Shown: positions 1-12,439 of the stretch, piece after piece | Layout: every line of letters begins with the position of its first letter | Numbering within the stretch: position 1 is the stretch's first letter | NCBI GenBank assembly: GCA_964058845.1 | Contig: CAXKVR010000140.1 | Location: 1 to 64,000 of the forward strand | Source: Carex sylvatica | Taxonomy: Eukaryota > Streptophyta > Magnoliopsida > Poales > Cyperaceae | Reading direction: 5' to 3' | Length of the DNA: 64,000 nt | Program-made: the position numbers and the translations under genes | Notes under the pieces: generated by a model | What the model was told of the DNA's origin: nothing | The model's input: the letters and a program-made list of their open reading frames with translations, nothing else | The model's database searches: none

Positions 1-1240
1 CTAACTTGAATGATTACAATAATATTTTATTTGTATATAATTAGTTTATTATTAATAATAATTATTATTAGTATATAATTATACAATTATATAATTAATA
101 TCTTATATTGTTAATATATTAAATAATTATTATAATATTATATAATTAATATCTTTTTATTAATAATTAATATTAATATATTAAATAAGTATTATATAAT
201 ATTGAAATATATTATAGTTATTAGTAATATATTAATATTATGTAATTAGTATCTTATTAACTATATATAACTATATAATTAATATCCTATATTGTTAATA
301 TATTAAATAATTATTATAATAATAATATAATATATTAATATTATATAATTAGTATTTTCTTATTCATAATTATTATTAATATGTAACTATATAATTAATA
401 TGTTATATTGTTAATATATTAAATAACAATTATAATAATAATATAATATATTAATATTATATAATTAGTATTTTTTAATTCATAATTATTATTAATATGT
501 AACAATATAATTAATATGATATCATATTAATATATTAAATAATTATTATAATAATAATATAATATATTAATATTATATAATTAGTATTTTCTTATTCATA
601 ATTATTATTAATATGTAACTATTTAATTAATATATTGTTAATATATTAAATAATTATTATAATAATATTATATAATTAGTATCTTATTATTAATAATTAT
701 TAATAATTATTATTAATTTATAATTATATAATTAATAATTAATATTGTTAATATAGTAAATCATCATTATAATAATATTATAATATATTATAATTGTTAT
801 TAATATATTAATATTATATAATTTATATCTTATTATTAATAATTATTATTAATTTATAATTATATAATTAATAATTAATATTGTTAATATAGTAAACTAT
901 TATTGTTATTAATATAATAATATTATATAATTAGTATCTTATTATTAATAATTATTATTAATATATAATTATATAATTAATATTTTATATTGTTAATTTA
1001 TTAAATAATTATTTTAATAAGATTATATAATTAGTATCTTTTATTTATATTTATTATTAATTTATAATTATATAATTAGTATTTTATTATTAATAATAAT
1101 TATTATTATATAATTAATAGTTTATATTATTAATATATTAAATAAATTTTATAATAATAATATAATATATTACAGCTATTACTAATATATTAATATTATA
1201 TAATTAGTATCTTATTATAAATAATTAATTAATTTTGGCT
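1..1240. repeat. Degenerate AT-rich tandem repeat
   Basis: Almost pure A/T sequence in which a block of roughly 100-140 bp recurs about nine times. The recognisable anchor is TTGTTAATATATTAAATAA, seen near 108, 290, 407, 640, 741, 880, 988 and 1128, followed by ATATAATTAGTAT and then ATAATTATTATTAAT. Copies differ by small insertions and substitutions, so this is an old AT minisatellite rather than a young satellite array. It continues off the left edge. No gene is visible. Confidence 0.75.
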
Positions 1241-1641
1241 TTTAAAATTTTAGTCCTTCATTAATTCTACCCAAACAAGAAATACTGTAAGCTATGATTT
1301 AATTTTAGATCTTAACAAAACATAAATAATTTATTTTAAACGTACTTAACTTTAAATCACAACCAAACACCACCTAATTGCTTATCCAGTAGATAAACTA
1401 TAGGCCTCGTAGAAAAGGTAGGTTAATAACCTGGATTCAATGTGGCAAATAATATGTCCATCGTATGGTTTTTTACTGACACGCGTCCGTTAGAGAATTA
1501 AGAGCCACTATTTTGGGCGTACTTTTAATGGAAAGGTTTACGAGCCATTAGAAACATAAGAGGCATCACAAAAGAAAGGATAGTTGGACCACAAAAAGTC
1601 AGTTCTCTTGGTGGGAGATATCTAAATGCTACATGTATTGC

Positions 1642-1647
1642 CACGTG
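1642..1647. promoter_or_regulatory. G-box CACGTG upstream of the REVEILLE-like gene
   Basis: CACGTG in the context GCCACGTGTCC, about 200 bp before the inferred 5' leader. G-boxes bind bHLH and bZIP factors and are common in clock and light-regulated promoters. An AGATATCT word, partly resembling an evening element, lies about 30 bp upstream. Function is inferred from the motif only. Confidence 0.4.
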
Positions 1648-1872
1648 TCCAAGCCCGTGAAATGCTAGCCACAAGGAGCAAGCGGCTTCTGGAATTTTCC
1701 ACCGAATGAGAAAAAAATAAGAAAAAGCGACACAAAAATCCCGTCCAACGTGGCGACCCTTTTCTTTTCTTCCCCCTCTCGCTCTCTTACACGCTTCTCC
1801 ACTATTTTTATTCCTCTATTTCTTTCTCAACCTCTCTTGCATCAATTCAAGAGGTTTTTTTCCCCGTCTCCA

Positions 1873-1887
1873 ATGGATTCGAGTTAA
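1873..1887 (+). promoter_or_regulatory. Minimal upstream ORF (4 codons plus stop) in the 5' leader
   Basis: ATG GAT TCG AGT TAA lies just before a good donor (GAG/GTAAGATCG, exon end 1901) that pairs with an acceptor at 2610-2611, 15 nt before the main ATG. If the leader is spliced this way, the tiny ORF is kept in the mature mRNA and could lower translation of the main reading frame. This is inferred from sequence and needs a transcript. Confidence 0.4.
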
Positions 1888-2626
1888 CTAGTCTACTGGA
1901 GGTAAGATCGAGTGTGTCTCTACTAAAATCTTACAATTGATGTCTGATCCGGTTTCTTTTCTTAGCTGGGATCGAAATTCTAGATTTAGGTCTATAAAAT
2001 AGTCTGATGTGTTCCAACTTTGGACGATCAGGTTGAATGAATTTAAATTTCCTTGGCTTAATTTTTGAATTAGATATTGATCACGAAAATTCGTCGATGC
2101 TTTCAGGGAATTTAAATGGAGTTGAGAGTGCCTTTTGTACTTTAGCAGACTTCCTTCAGCTAGTGCCTTTCTGTTATTTTTTAGTACCTAATCTTTTCCT
2201 GGTGGCGTTTCATGGAGATTCAGGTAATTATTCTATTTTTGGAATTAGTGATAATTACTTAATTAGCAGTAAGTTAGTACCAATGGTTGTAGTTTTTGAA
2301 GAAAAAGTATTCTTCTATAATTACTTTGCATTTTTCAGATTGTAGCTTTTGCCAAACCATTTTTACATTATTCCTGAGCAAATCATAAGATTGCTTTTTA
2401 GTAATTTCGTATGTATCAGGAAATTTGGACCATTGGGTTTTAATTGAATCAAGCTAGTCCATTACCATTATGTCTCTTTTTAGTAACTACTGGTGCCATC
2501 ATTTTACAATTTGTTTTTAGAATTAGTTGCTAGAATTTTCCGCGGCGACTTCGGTTGCAAAATAATCGATTTAATTAATGTAATCTGAAAAAAAAACTGG
2601 TGTTTCGGTAGGAGAAAGCTTCATTC

Positions 2627-4404
2627 ATGACAGCTACCATTGGCAGGAGTGATTTATTGGTAGATTATACTTTACCAAAGGTAATTCAAAGTTGTAATCC
2701 ATTGCGCTTAGCATGTAATAAGTATAAACTGTTCATCTTGCCTTAATTGTATATTTTGATCTATCTAAATTTAGGCAAGAAAGCCTTACACAATAACTAA
2801 GCAGAGGGAGAAGTGGACAGAAGAAGAGCACAAGAAATTTCTGGAAGCTTTACAACTTCACGGGCGTAATTGGCGCCGGATAGAAGGTACTTTCAAATTT
2901 CTATTAAATTATTAAATTCTAAATATTTATCATTTGATATCTAACAAATAGAGTACTATGACAGAGCATATCAGTACCAAGACGACAATCCAGATTAGAA
3001 GCCATGCTCAAAAGTTTTTCTCTAAGGTCAATTGTCCTTCCTCATTATAAACTTATCTCTGCCCCATGGCCTTACTTATCTCAAAGTAAGTCATGAATTC
3101 ATGAAAGTCGAGCATTATAATTGTTCACACTGTCAAAGATTGGCTCTAAATTTTCTTATGTATGCACAGGTTGAACGTGAATCAACTAACAGTAATAGCA
3201 CATGCAACGTGACACCAATTCATATTCCGCCACCTCGGCCGAAGAGGAAGCCGGCACGCCCGTACCCCCGAAAATTGGGATATGGAGTTTCTGGCAAGCA
3301 GTCCATCCCGTTTTTGAAAAAATCAGAGAAGGCTCTTTTGAAAGAAGAGAATGGATCGCCTATATCTGTTTTATCGACTGTTGCGTCAGATTCTGCGGGG
3401 TCTGGATTTCCAACTGTTTTAAGTGGTTGTGCATCCCCAGTGGAGTCCATTGTTGGATCAAATGAGCAGGATAATGGGTCCCAGTTGTCCGGATCATCTG
3501 GGGATGAACAGATTAGATGCGCTTCACCTCAGATGGCTATTACGGGCTCGGATGCAAAATTGCCTTCACCTGAGGTAATACAAGTTCTTCCATATATGAG
3601 ATACTTCTATTTATTTTCTTATAAAGAGACGTGAAGCTATTTTTTATGTATATGCACACAAATAATAAATAGGTAATTTAATTAATTAATTATTATTTGT
3701 AGTTAATTTTAACTAATTGATTTTTCTGTAAATTGCAATACTAGGAATCTGCACAAAGATCGGAGGTGAATACTCGTGCTGCTCCAGAAGAAGAGGTGTG
3801 TGTTGAATCAAATTCTCCGAGTTTGAAACTCTTTGGTAAGACAGTTGCAGTAAAAGCTATCACTGCACAGAATATCGACACTGATAACTGTTTTACAGAT
3901 CGAGAAATGGCAATTGAGACCGAAAGTACCTCATGGCATGCTGGCATGCTACCCTTTTTCTACTATATGCCACCGCTTCCAGCAGAGAATATTTCACCTG
4001 TTGCTGTTGTCCCCTTTCCACTGTGCAGTCCAGTTGGTGTTATGTCATATCCCCTGATTAAACCAGAGGCCATATCTCTTGAGGTGCAATGCATTCGTTC
4101 GGATGATTCAGCAAGCAAAGAAATGAGGAGGGTAGGGTCTTTCACAGGATCGAGTAGTGCCTCTAATGGAGATCTGAAAGAATGTCAGAATGCGGATCCT
4201 GTTGAATCAGGTAAAAACTTGATAAAGATTGAGAGTTTAGTTTATGGTAATGTTAAGGAGTGGAATGATAAGCCGGTTAGAGGGTTTGTACCTTATAAGA
4301 AGAGATGTGTTGATAAGAAGAGAGGTGTTGATAAGACCGAGAAGATGGAGGTCCAGGTGATGACGCAGGATGGCGAGAGCGAATTAACTAGGCTGTGTTT
4401 GTAA
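2627..4404 (+). CDS. REVEILLE/LHY-type single-MYB clock transcription factor
   Basis: Five coding exons: 2627-2680, 2775-2886, 2965-3026, 3170-3574 and 3745-4404, giving about 430 residues. All junctions are GT-AG and phases agree. The MYB-like domain (about residues 19-76) begins [20 protein letters not shown] and ends with the family signature SHAQKFFSK. It is followed by the basic, proline-rich block [18 protein letters not shown] that marks the RVE/LHY/CCA1 family. LKLFGKTV and the C-terminal GFVPYKKR and RLCL motifs point to the RVE1/RVE2/RVE7 side of the family rather than LHY/CCA1 themselves. Members are nuclear proteins that bind evening-element DNA and link the circadian clock to auxin, dormancy or cold responses. 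A leader intron (1902-2611) is inferred. The neighbour at 5423-10978 is convergent, about 1 kb away. Family assignment is firm; the exact orthologue is not. Confidence 0.9.
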
Positions 4405-5422
4405 CTAATTTTTTCACGGTCTTTAGGTTTGCCTTCCATTTGGTGGGTTGTGTTGTTGTTGTCTGTGTTAATTATAAATATTTTGCAAGGTAGATGCCTG
4501 ACCATTGAGTGGTCTCATGTATGATTGTTGTAACATGTGATCCTGTGGGTAAGAACCCGCAGGGTTGTAACTTATTTCATGAAAACTGGGAGTGCATTAT
4601 AGACTTCTTCACATAGTTATTCTAATTTTATTTGGCACTTTACCATGGATCATGGATCACGGGTAATTGAAATTATAGATGTTCGTATGTTAATTTCCTT
4701 TTTTTTTTTGCCTCATATAATCATTTTAGATATACGGCTTTATGTACTGTTAGTAATCAGGTTGCCGAGGTTGTATAGCATTTTGCCTTCTGTTCATTTT
4801 TTATGATTGAAGCAAAGCAAAGCACACCGCATAAATAGACATGTTATGGAAGATACATTGTTGTCCATTAATTTCAAGTATAAGACCCGTAATTTGGGAA
4901 AGACGGAAAAGCTTTCTCGGATGAAATCTTGTAATTTTGGGAATCCGAAATGGTTTACTTGGATAATCGCAATTTGGTTGAAAAACTGGTTGCAGCAAAC
5001 AGCCTATATATTTTTATTTATTTTTTATTAAAGGGTCCGTTATATCACAAGCTTTTCACAAAAATTGAACCAGTCCTACTAGGCTAAGTCTGTGGATCAA
5101 TGCAAATAGACTTCTATTCCATAAATTTTAAGGCAGCTTTAAAAGCAAATTAATATACCTGTAATATGTTTGAGGATGCTTAAAACATCTCAGGAAAATG
5201 GTTAATCATGTGCTGATCCACTAATGAAGAGTACATTTACCAGGGGCTTGCACTATTCATATTATTTCTCTGTGATTAGGGCTAAAGAGAAATTTTCTGT
5301 ACATCTGGTGCCGCATGCAAAACTAAAAATTGCCAATTGGGAAAATTTGGAGAAGGAACCCTCTTTGCTGGTCTTATTTACATTGCTTCATTATCTACTG
5401 ATGCTCTCAAAACTGCCCTGGA

Positions 5423-8400
5423 TCATGTTGCTGTTTCTTCCACATTGTACTTCAGTAGTGCCGTTGCTCCGTGTTTATCCCACCATATCTTGGCTTGCTC
5501 CTCGTTGAAATGCTTCCGACTACGCAAAGTGAGGAAATACATCCAGTTTAATTCATGAAAAGAGGTGACTAACAACTATGATAACTATGTATTTTAAATC
5601 AATTATTACTCACCTGAACCTCACTGTTTTCAGGCCCTTTTTTCCATCTGGCAAGGCAATAAATGTGAAATAGATGCCACGTTCAATTTGCTCAATTACT
5701 TCACCGGCGTTTCTATCAATAACTATTCTTGCATTTTTCTGGTTTTTCAGGGAACTGTTTGTAGGTTCAGTATGATCTATAGAAGTTGTGCATATATCAA
5801 CAATAGCCCTTTCGTCAAGGACTTTTATGCTAGATGATCTGCATATTGTTTCGTTCACTGAATGTGCCTCTTTTGCTGATAGTTTCTCTGATAATACATC
5901 CTTCTGTGCAAAATGTAACAATATAAAAAGACTCAATATAAAGGTAATACAGCAACACCACATGCAAATGTGCTAATTCACAAATCACATTAAGGCTAGC
6001 ATCATCTGGCATGTCAACTTGAACCATTTTGGTATCATGCATGGTAATATCTTGTTTAGATTCAATATATTGTTTCGACCCAAGTGTTGACCACTTCTTT
6101 TACATAGAGATTTGGAAATGTTTGGGTCCGAAACAAATATCAGTTAAACACTAAACGAGCCAAAAAAATAAAAAGAAGATATCATTATGAAACCTGTCTA
6201 ACTTGAACATAAACAGCTTAGCATAATTCAAATTCTTTTAGGCATGAGCTCAGAATTACCTGATTGGATAGCAATTTTATGACATCATCGAAAGCTTTAC
6301 AGTTTGCAGCTTCATCCCTTGAAAAAGACCAAGTTTCCTCTATTTTCCTTTTAAATTGCTGGATTTTGAGACTTTTTTGCTGGCACTGCTTAAAAAGAAG
6401 AGAAACCTACATGAAACAAAAAGTATTAATTAAATGAAACCATTTTATTGAGCACAGTACTTCACTAATAAAAGGGCATAAGACTTAATTTACCTCTTCA
6501 CCTAATTGTCTTATTTCCTCTGAAAGTATTTTATCCACCAAAGCGACTTCCGACTCTGATTCAGGCACATCAGTTGGTGATGGATCCGACCCCACCTCTT
6601 TTGCCATGTCAGCAGCTTTTTGCTTAGTACTTGAATAAAAACAACTGGTTTCACTGAAGCAATGCACAAATTGTACTGGGCAATCCACTTGGCCCCACCT
6701 CCTCTGAGGTCCCAAAACCTCATTTGCTGGATGTTGCCTTTTCTGGTCAACATTTTTAGTTGACCTCACATTCTCTTCATTTAAGCTCGCTTCCTTAAAA
6801 ATGCGTGAAACCTTAGGCGTGTATGCTCTTATCTCTGTCAAAAATTGCTCAACTCTCTTCGCTCGTACCGTTAAGTTCCCCTTGTTTAACATAGACCCGG
6901 GACAATTTTCAAGTTGAATAAAGCATTGGTCGCAGACTCGGTACCGTCTGCTTCTATCTGGTGCCAGGGCCGCTTTCAAAGCCTTATTACCGCTACATGC
7001 ATGGCAAAATGTAGACCCACAATTGTAACAGTTATGTTTCTTTCTCGTGAAACCAAAAACAGTTTTGCACCCGGTACAAACCGACTGATCTCTGCTTGAA
7101 ATTGACCTGTGCAAGCAAACCGCAGCTGTGAAATTAGACCCACATGCTATACTCTCTACTTTCCTATCCTCCAAAGTGTCCACAAAGGCGGGAGCACTTC
7201 TATCCGTTAAATCGCCTAACCCTAGTTGACCATCGGAACCTTTTCCCCAGGTAAAAATTCTCCCGTTGGAGGTCAAAATTGCCACATGAAAAGAGCCGGA
7301 AGCTATCTCTTTTACAAATTCAGTTTTGAGCAATCCTTCAACACAGGTTATCGAACCATCCCGGGCCCTCGGATTTCCTAATTGACCATGCATGGCACTA
7401 CCCATGGTAAAAACCATCCCAGAAACTGTTAGTGCAGCTGTCAGAACTGTACCACATGCAACTTGAACAAAATCACAATCGACGAGAGATGCAACACAAG
7501 TCGGGATAAGTTTTTTTTCTCTATCGGTGTGACCTAACCTCCCTCTGTCACTGTCACCCCACGTAAAAAGCTTCCCACCCGGATTGCTACTTTTAAAACT
7601 ACCAACTATTATCTCAACTATTGCAGCTGTATGCCATGGACCACAAGCAACTGATTTCACTCTCAACCCTTTCAAAGATTCTACCTCTTTTGGTTTAGTG
7701 ATACTTTTTTTGTCTCCATGGCCGAGCACACCGAAAGTCCCCTCACCGTATGTGTATAGTGTACCAGAAGAAGATATAATAGCAGTGTGCCAATTCCCGC
7801 AAGCAACCTTAGAAATGCAAATGCCATCCAAGGGCCCACCACAAATCCGATATGGAAACCAAGGGATCTTTTTGTCTCCATTGCTGCTTTCACCCCACTC
7901 ATAGATTTCACCGGAAGTGGTTAAAGCACAAGTGTGATTTGCACCAAGTGCAAGTGTGTTTACACGCAAATTAGAAAGTGATTCAATGATTTTGGGATTA
8001 GATATATTGATATTAGTTTTGTGTCCCAATCTGCCACCTTTTTCCTCGCCCCAAGAGAAAACTTCACCTTGTTTTGTGACTAGAGCTGCATGTGTTTCCC
8101 CACAAATGATATTTTCAATTTGAAATGTTTGCACCGAGTCTAATAACCTAGGAAGTGAAGGGTCACACTTAGTACCTTTTGCATTTTCTAATATAGCCCC
8201 AGGTACTTTTCCCCACAAGAAAATATCCTTTAAATTGTCACTTCTTCTATCCATGGAAAGAGATGCTTGGTCTGGTAATTTTAATTTCGGTGCTCGACTC
8301 ATTCTCCAGTCTCTCGTTACATCAGTTTGTACTGCGTGTTTGGTACCTTTTGGTATGTTAGGTTGTAAATGAGGAATAAATTTCTCCAGAAATGATTCGA

Positions 8401-10978
8401 TTTCTGAATGCTGCCTCAGTCTCGGAGAAAAGAAAATTTCAGAAGAAGAATCTAGTATGCTATGTTGAAAGTACTGGCTTTGGTTACACCGAGGGCTGCT
8501 GTACAAGGATCGTACCTTATGTGAGGAAAAGAAACAAAGCATATATTAAGGTCCTATAATTAGCTACAGAAGTTCATGTATACCTTTCAAAAACTTAAAT
8601 TATATATTTCCCCCATCTTAAGTTAAAAAACTCACAAATTTACCCATTTCATTGCCTTTTCTGTCAGATCTCATTTCATATTTATAAAGCACCCGTTTTA
8701 TCCTTTATTAAAAAATAAAATATATGTAGCCTATTTAAGAAAAATGTCAGTCTTCTAATTGATCGGTTTCCAAGGGCAAATGATTAATTTGTCTACTTCT
8801 GACATATACACGGTGACATTGAGATACACTCGTGTCCTATAATTAAGCAAAGTAAGAACCTTCATTCAGGTACCACCTAGACTGTACACTACATCAAAAA
8901 TCACAAATTAACTGTGGTAAAAGAGCAGTGATTCTTTACTGACCTGAGATACTTTTACCGGTTCCTGAATTGTTGCTAATCTATGCTTTCTTCGAATAAA
9001 GCTAGCAGGGCTGTATATGCAACTAGTCGTTTGTTGGTTATGCCTATAATCTGTTAACGGTCTCGACTGGCGTGAACCCGATATCAGTGATGTCAAACCA
9101 AGAAACCAAGTGTCAGCTTGCACTTTATCCTTGCATATCTGAATTGCATATTATTGCAGCACAATTGAAGAAATTGATTAATGAAGCAGTTATTCAATTT
9201 ATGGAGTCATGCCCAATTGTTATTTCCGGGCAAAGATTTTAACAGAGCAGTTTTGGCTTCATGCAGTGCACGAACCATTTGCAGCGCTGTTTTGATTCTA
9301 TAGTCCATCCGCTGCATGAAGCTAAAACTGCTTTGTTAAAATCTTTACCCTTATTTTCTTTATTGGACGTGAAACCAAAAGAAAATCAAAGCAATTATGC
9401 AGTTTGATTTCTTGCACATATATGTTATTAAGCAAAGCAATTGCCAAGAAGGAAAATCAAAAGAAAAAAATAAGGAAAAGAAAATGACTTCATCTGGTAC
9501 TGAATATCACATACATATCGGTAACTACACAACTAGCACCTAAATTCAGGCCGTCATTTACAAAATAAGATAAAAAGAGAACAATCGAGGTAAGAGAGAG
9601 TTACCAAGTCAATAGAGCATTCACCATTGTCATAGATTAGTGACAGGGACTGTGGTTCCTTTTCAGGCCTCCTTTGTCGGAGAAAATTAACCTGCATAAT
9701 TTATCAAGCAGGGTAAATTTAAAAAAAAAATGCTTTGTCTACTTGAACTTACAGATACCAAAACCAAGCCAGGGTGATACTTGTACTACACGAACCTTTT
9801 TTTTTTTTCAAATTTTTTATCAGAGCTTTATGATTAGGTCGAAGCTTAAATAATCCTAGAAAAGTGAAATAATAAACAAATCTTCAACTAGAAATTAAAA
9901 GATGGTAAAAATGGCCAAGAAATAACTAGAATGAGAAAATTGAGATCCATCTGATAAGTAGCTGCTACTACCTAGTACATACTGGTACCAGACTTGGGTA
10001 GTAAGATTATAATGTAGGGTCTGCGTACCGTCTTTTGACCGAGAAGAACATTCGAGACGGTACTTAATTCTAGATGCTTCTCCTTATCTGCTGAGTACCA
10101 AACTAACAATTTTTCATCCTGAAACAACATTTACAAAAAATTGAATCATCAAAATTGACATTGTAATTTGCAACATGATGTATATATACCTAAATTAAAA
10201 ATATTTATAGCACATAATCAGGTAAGGTTCAAAATTTCTTACAGTAGAGAGCCTGAAAGGACACAGCTTTGGTTTGCCTCTTTTCCCACATTTCAATAGA
10301 TGTGCACCTTTCTTTAAAGCTATAATTGCCTTTGAAAAATTCAAAAGGATAATAAAAGTATGTAAGAAATGGGATCTATATAAAATGTTGATTGGCAAAA
10401 GGTAATTTGATAACAAAATTTTCAATTTTCACGTTCTCTCAAAAAAAATGTGACAATTCATCTCTGGAAAGAATTTACATGCCCTGTACAAATAGGCATT
10501 GGAAATTAGAAATAGAAAAAATATATTAAAAAAATGTGATATGAATATGATCATTAGCTGCTTGAAAAGTATATAGCTATCTAAAATTGGAAAGCATATA
10601 CATATATATTTGCTTCAATCATAGTAACAAATTAGACATTACCAAAAAAAGAAAAATTGACTTGGAAAACTGAAGTAGAACGAAACGAGCAAAAATTCGA
10701 AAAAGAACAGCGTTACAGTATCTTGCACCCTCTGATTCTCCTTTTCTTAAAAATGATCACGAGGCATTAAATGCTTCATGAATTTTTTTACTTAAACTAA
10801 AAGTACAAGTAAAATAGAAGAACAAAAACAAGAGCAAAAAAAAAAAAAAAATTTGCTAGCAACTATAACATGCATGTCTAAGTCTAATCAACAACAAAAT
10901 AAAAATAAAAATAATGTCAACTCAAACCTGCTCAATTCCTCTGCCAGAACACGACCTCTCTTCAAAACTTGCTTCCAT
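5423..10978 (-). CDS. PRAF-type protein: PH, RCC1 repeats, FYVE and BRX domains
   Basis: Nine exons, read right to left: 10978-10928, 10329-10243, 10118-10029, 9691-9605, 9138-8944, 8515-6494, 6406-6260, 5903-5614, 5519-5423, giving about 1021 residues. All junctions are GT-AG and in phase. Domains in order: a PH-like region (about 18-125, from AIIALKKGAHLLK to ICKDKVQADTWFLGL); seven-bladed RCC1 repeats (about 258-640, repeated WG and ACG..H/FTAA motifs); a FYVE zinc finger (about 648-706, CTGC, RKKHNCYNCG, CHAC, CDQC); a linker with predicted coiled coil; and a C-terminal BRX domain (about 959-1021, YFTFIALPDG, VRFSRKHF, AKIWW, YNVEE). Plant PRAF proteins bind phosphoinositides, act as Rab/RHO-type exchange factors and are recruited by polarity partners at the plasma membrane. 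The start at 10978 gives MEASFEERSCSGRGIEQ, which joins in phase to the PH exon. Length is close to the family's roughly 1100 residues. Confidence 0.92.
8583..8712. repeat. Relic of the inverted-repeat element seen at 49620-51019, in a PRAF intron
   Basis: The sequence from TATATTTCCCCC through AACTCACAAATTTACCC to ATTTATAAA and TTTTATCC follows, word for word with substitutions, the arm of the 1.4-kb element at 49620-51019. Only one arm is present. It lies in the intron between the 9138-8944 and 8515-6494 exons of the PRAF gene. Confidence 0.5.
9229..9350. mobile_element. Small hairpin MITE in a PRAF intron
   Basis: The left arm GATTTTAACAGAGCAG plus TTTTGGCTTCATGCAG is repeated in inverted form at the right end (CTGCATGAAGCTAAAAC, then TTTGTTAAAATC), about 122 bp overall with arms of about 40 bp. 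A half copy lies near 49155 (TTTTAACAGAGCAGTTTTGG). It is intronic and does not disturb the reading frame. Confidence 0.6.
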
Positions 10979-11437
10979 CTCCTCCTAAAAACGAACTTGT
11001 TTGAATATCTATCTTTTTGCGGTTCAACAAAGGCGAAACAAAGCTTTGCTGAGGTGACCAAAAGGAAAGCAAAAGCAAAAGCTGTGAACTTGTAAGGCAA
11101 AGAAGCAATGAGTTCGGGATTCTTGCTCCCAGAAAAGGAAACAGTGTCGCTTGTGCTAAAAGAAAAGAAATCCTGAAAACGAAGACTTGTTCGCAGTCTT
11201 AGAGGTACGATTTTCTCTGCTTTTCACGAATAAAAAGTGAAAGGGGTGTTTGAGCGATTATTGCTACATGGGTTATAGCAGAGGTACAGTTACACTGGTA
11301 CACTAATGCTTCTCTCTCTCTCTCTTCTGCCACACAGCAGTACCAGTCCTCTCTGTTCTAATCTCTCTCTTAAATTTTCTGTGTCATTTCTTCGCTAAAC
11401 AAACTGTGTATTTAACTCGCCTCGTACGTAATGCAGA

Positions 11438-11438
<1 letters not shown>

Positions 11439-11474
<36 letters not shown>
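11439..11474. repeat. (GA)n microsatellite upstream of the PRAF gene
   Basis: About 17 GA units, ending in GAGGAGGAGG, close to the likely transcription start of the minus-strand PRAF gene. A CT run at about 11311-11323 lies on the gene side. GA/CT repeats are common in plant 5' leaders. Confidence 0.8.
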
Positions 11475-11476
<2 letters not shown>

Positions 11477-11479
11477 GAG

Positions 11480-12430
11480 GATTTACAAGTTTTTAAACTT
11501 TTACGATTTCACCCAATTAAATGTATATTTTATATTTTTAATCTGAATTTGACTTTCCGGCTATAAATACTAGTAGTATCGTGTTGTAATTTAATTAATA
11601 GACGGTCACGATATGTTAGCTACATCGTGATTATGCAAACTTAGTTGATTATATTTGTGGGTGTAAGTTAATATTTATGTTCTTCAATGAAGATAAGCCT
11701 AGCTGCCTAGGTTTTTTAATCAAAAAAAGTTGGTTACATCTGTCACGTATAACATTTTTTTTTTTGGAATTTCAAGTTTATATCAACATCTAACTATTTT
11801 GAACATGCGTGACTACGTGACATACCGTGTTGGAACAAAATTAGTGTGTCATGTCGTGTCAAATTTTTAAAAAATAATCACGTCATACGGTTGTTCACGA
11901 TACGTAACCAACACGTATGTCGTGTTGTGCCATGACGTATCCGGTCACGGATCACGGTATGACTTTTTTACATCCCTACCTTGGGGTTGGATAATGTAAA
12001 TAAAGTTCTTTGAGGATATATAAGAAAAGATGTTGAAATATTTGAAAAAGGGAAGGGAGAGCACGTGTGCGCCGTAAGCTGTCCGTGTTGCCATTCGGCG
12101 TTGGATTTTTGTTTTCTACTTTTCCTCAAAATTAATTTACTGTCGTTTATCGTCCGCTTAGCTGTATACCCCCCCGGCGTCTCCTTTTCTCACCAGACAC
12201 TTCTACAAATATTCACTAGCCTCAATTAACCTGGCGTTCAGATCACAATAATCCCGTAATTAACGCCACGTCAAGAAAAAGTAAAATAACGTATATTTTG
12301 AAGGTTGTACTCCATAGGAAAAACTGCGTATGTTGGGGGCCGTTGAGCGGGCTCGCAAAATTTTCGTGTGAACCAATCAAAAGCGGGTTGCAGGTAACAA
12401 CTAAAATACTCCGAAATTGACCCGGTACAA
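11480..12430. other. Gene-free; part of a hAT-like relic
   Basis: No supported gene. 11800-11977 is rich in CGTGA/TCACG words (for example CACGTCATACGG, CGTGTTGTGCC) and ends TTTTTTACATCCCTA, the inverted form of the TAGGGATGTAA terminus of the hAT-like element at 57939. A matching left end or target duplication is not clear. The rest is unremarkable upstream sequence. Confidence 0.4.
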
Positions 12431-12439
12431 AAATACAAT

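Noticed and set aside
2037..2345. 102-codon plus-strand open frame after the REVEILLE leader
   Set aside because: It lies inside the inferred leader intron and has no recognisable domain; the composition is that of AT-rich intron.
10888..11100. 70-codon minus-strand frame over PRAF exon 1
   Set aside because: The frame that joins in phase to the PH exon starts at 10978 (MEASFEERSC); this one is the neighbouring frame.
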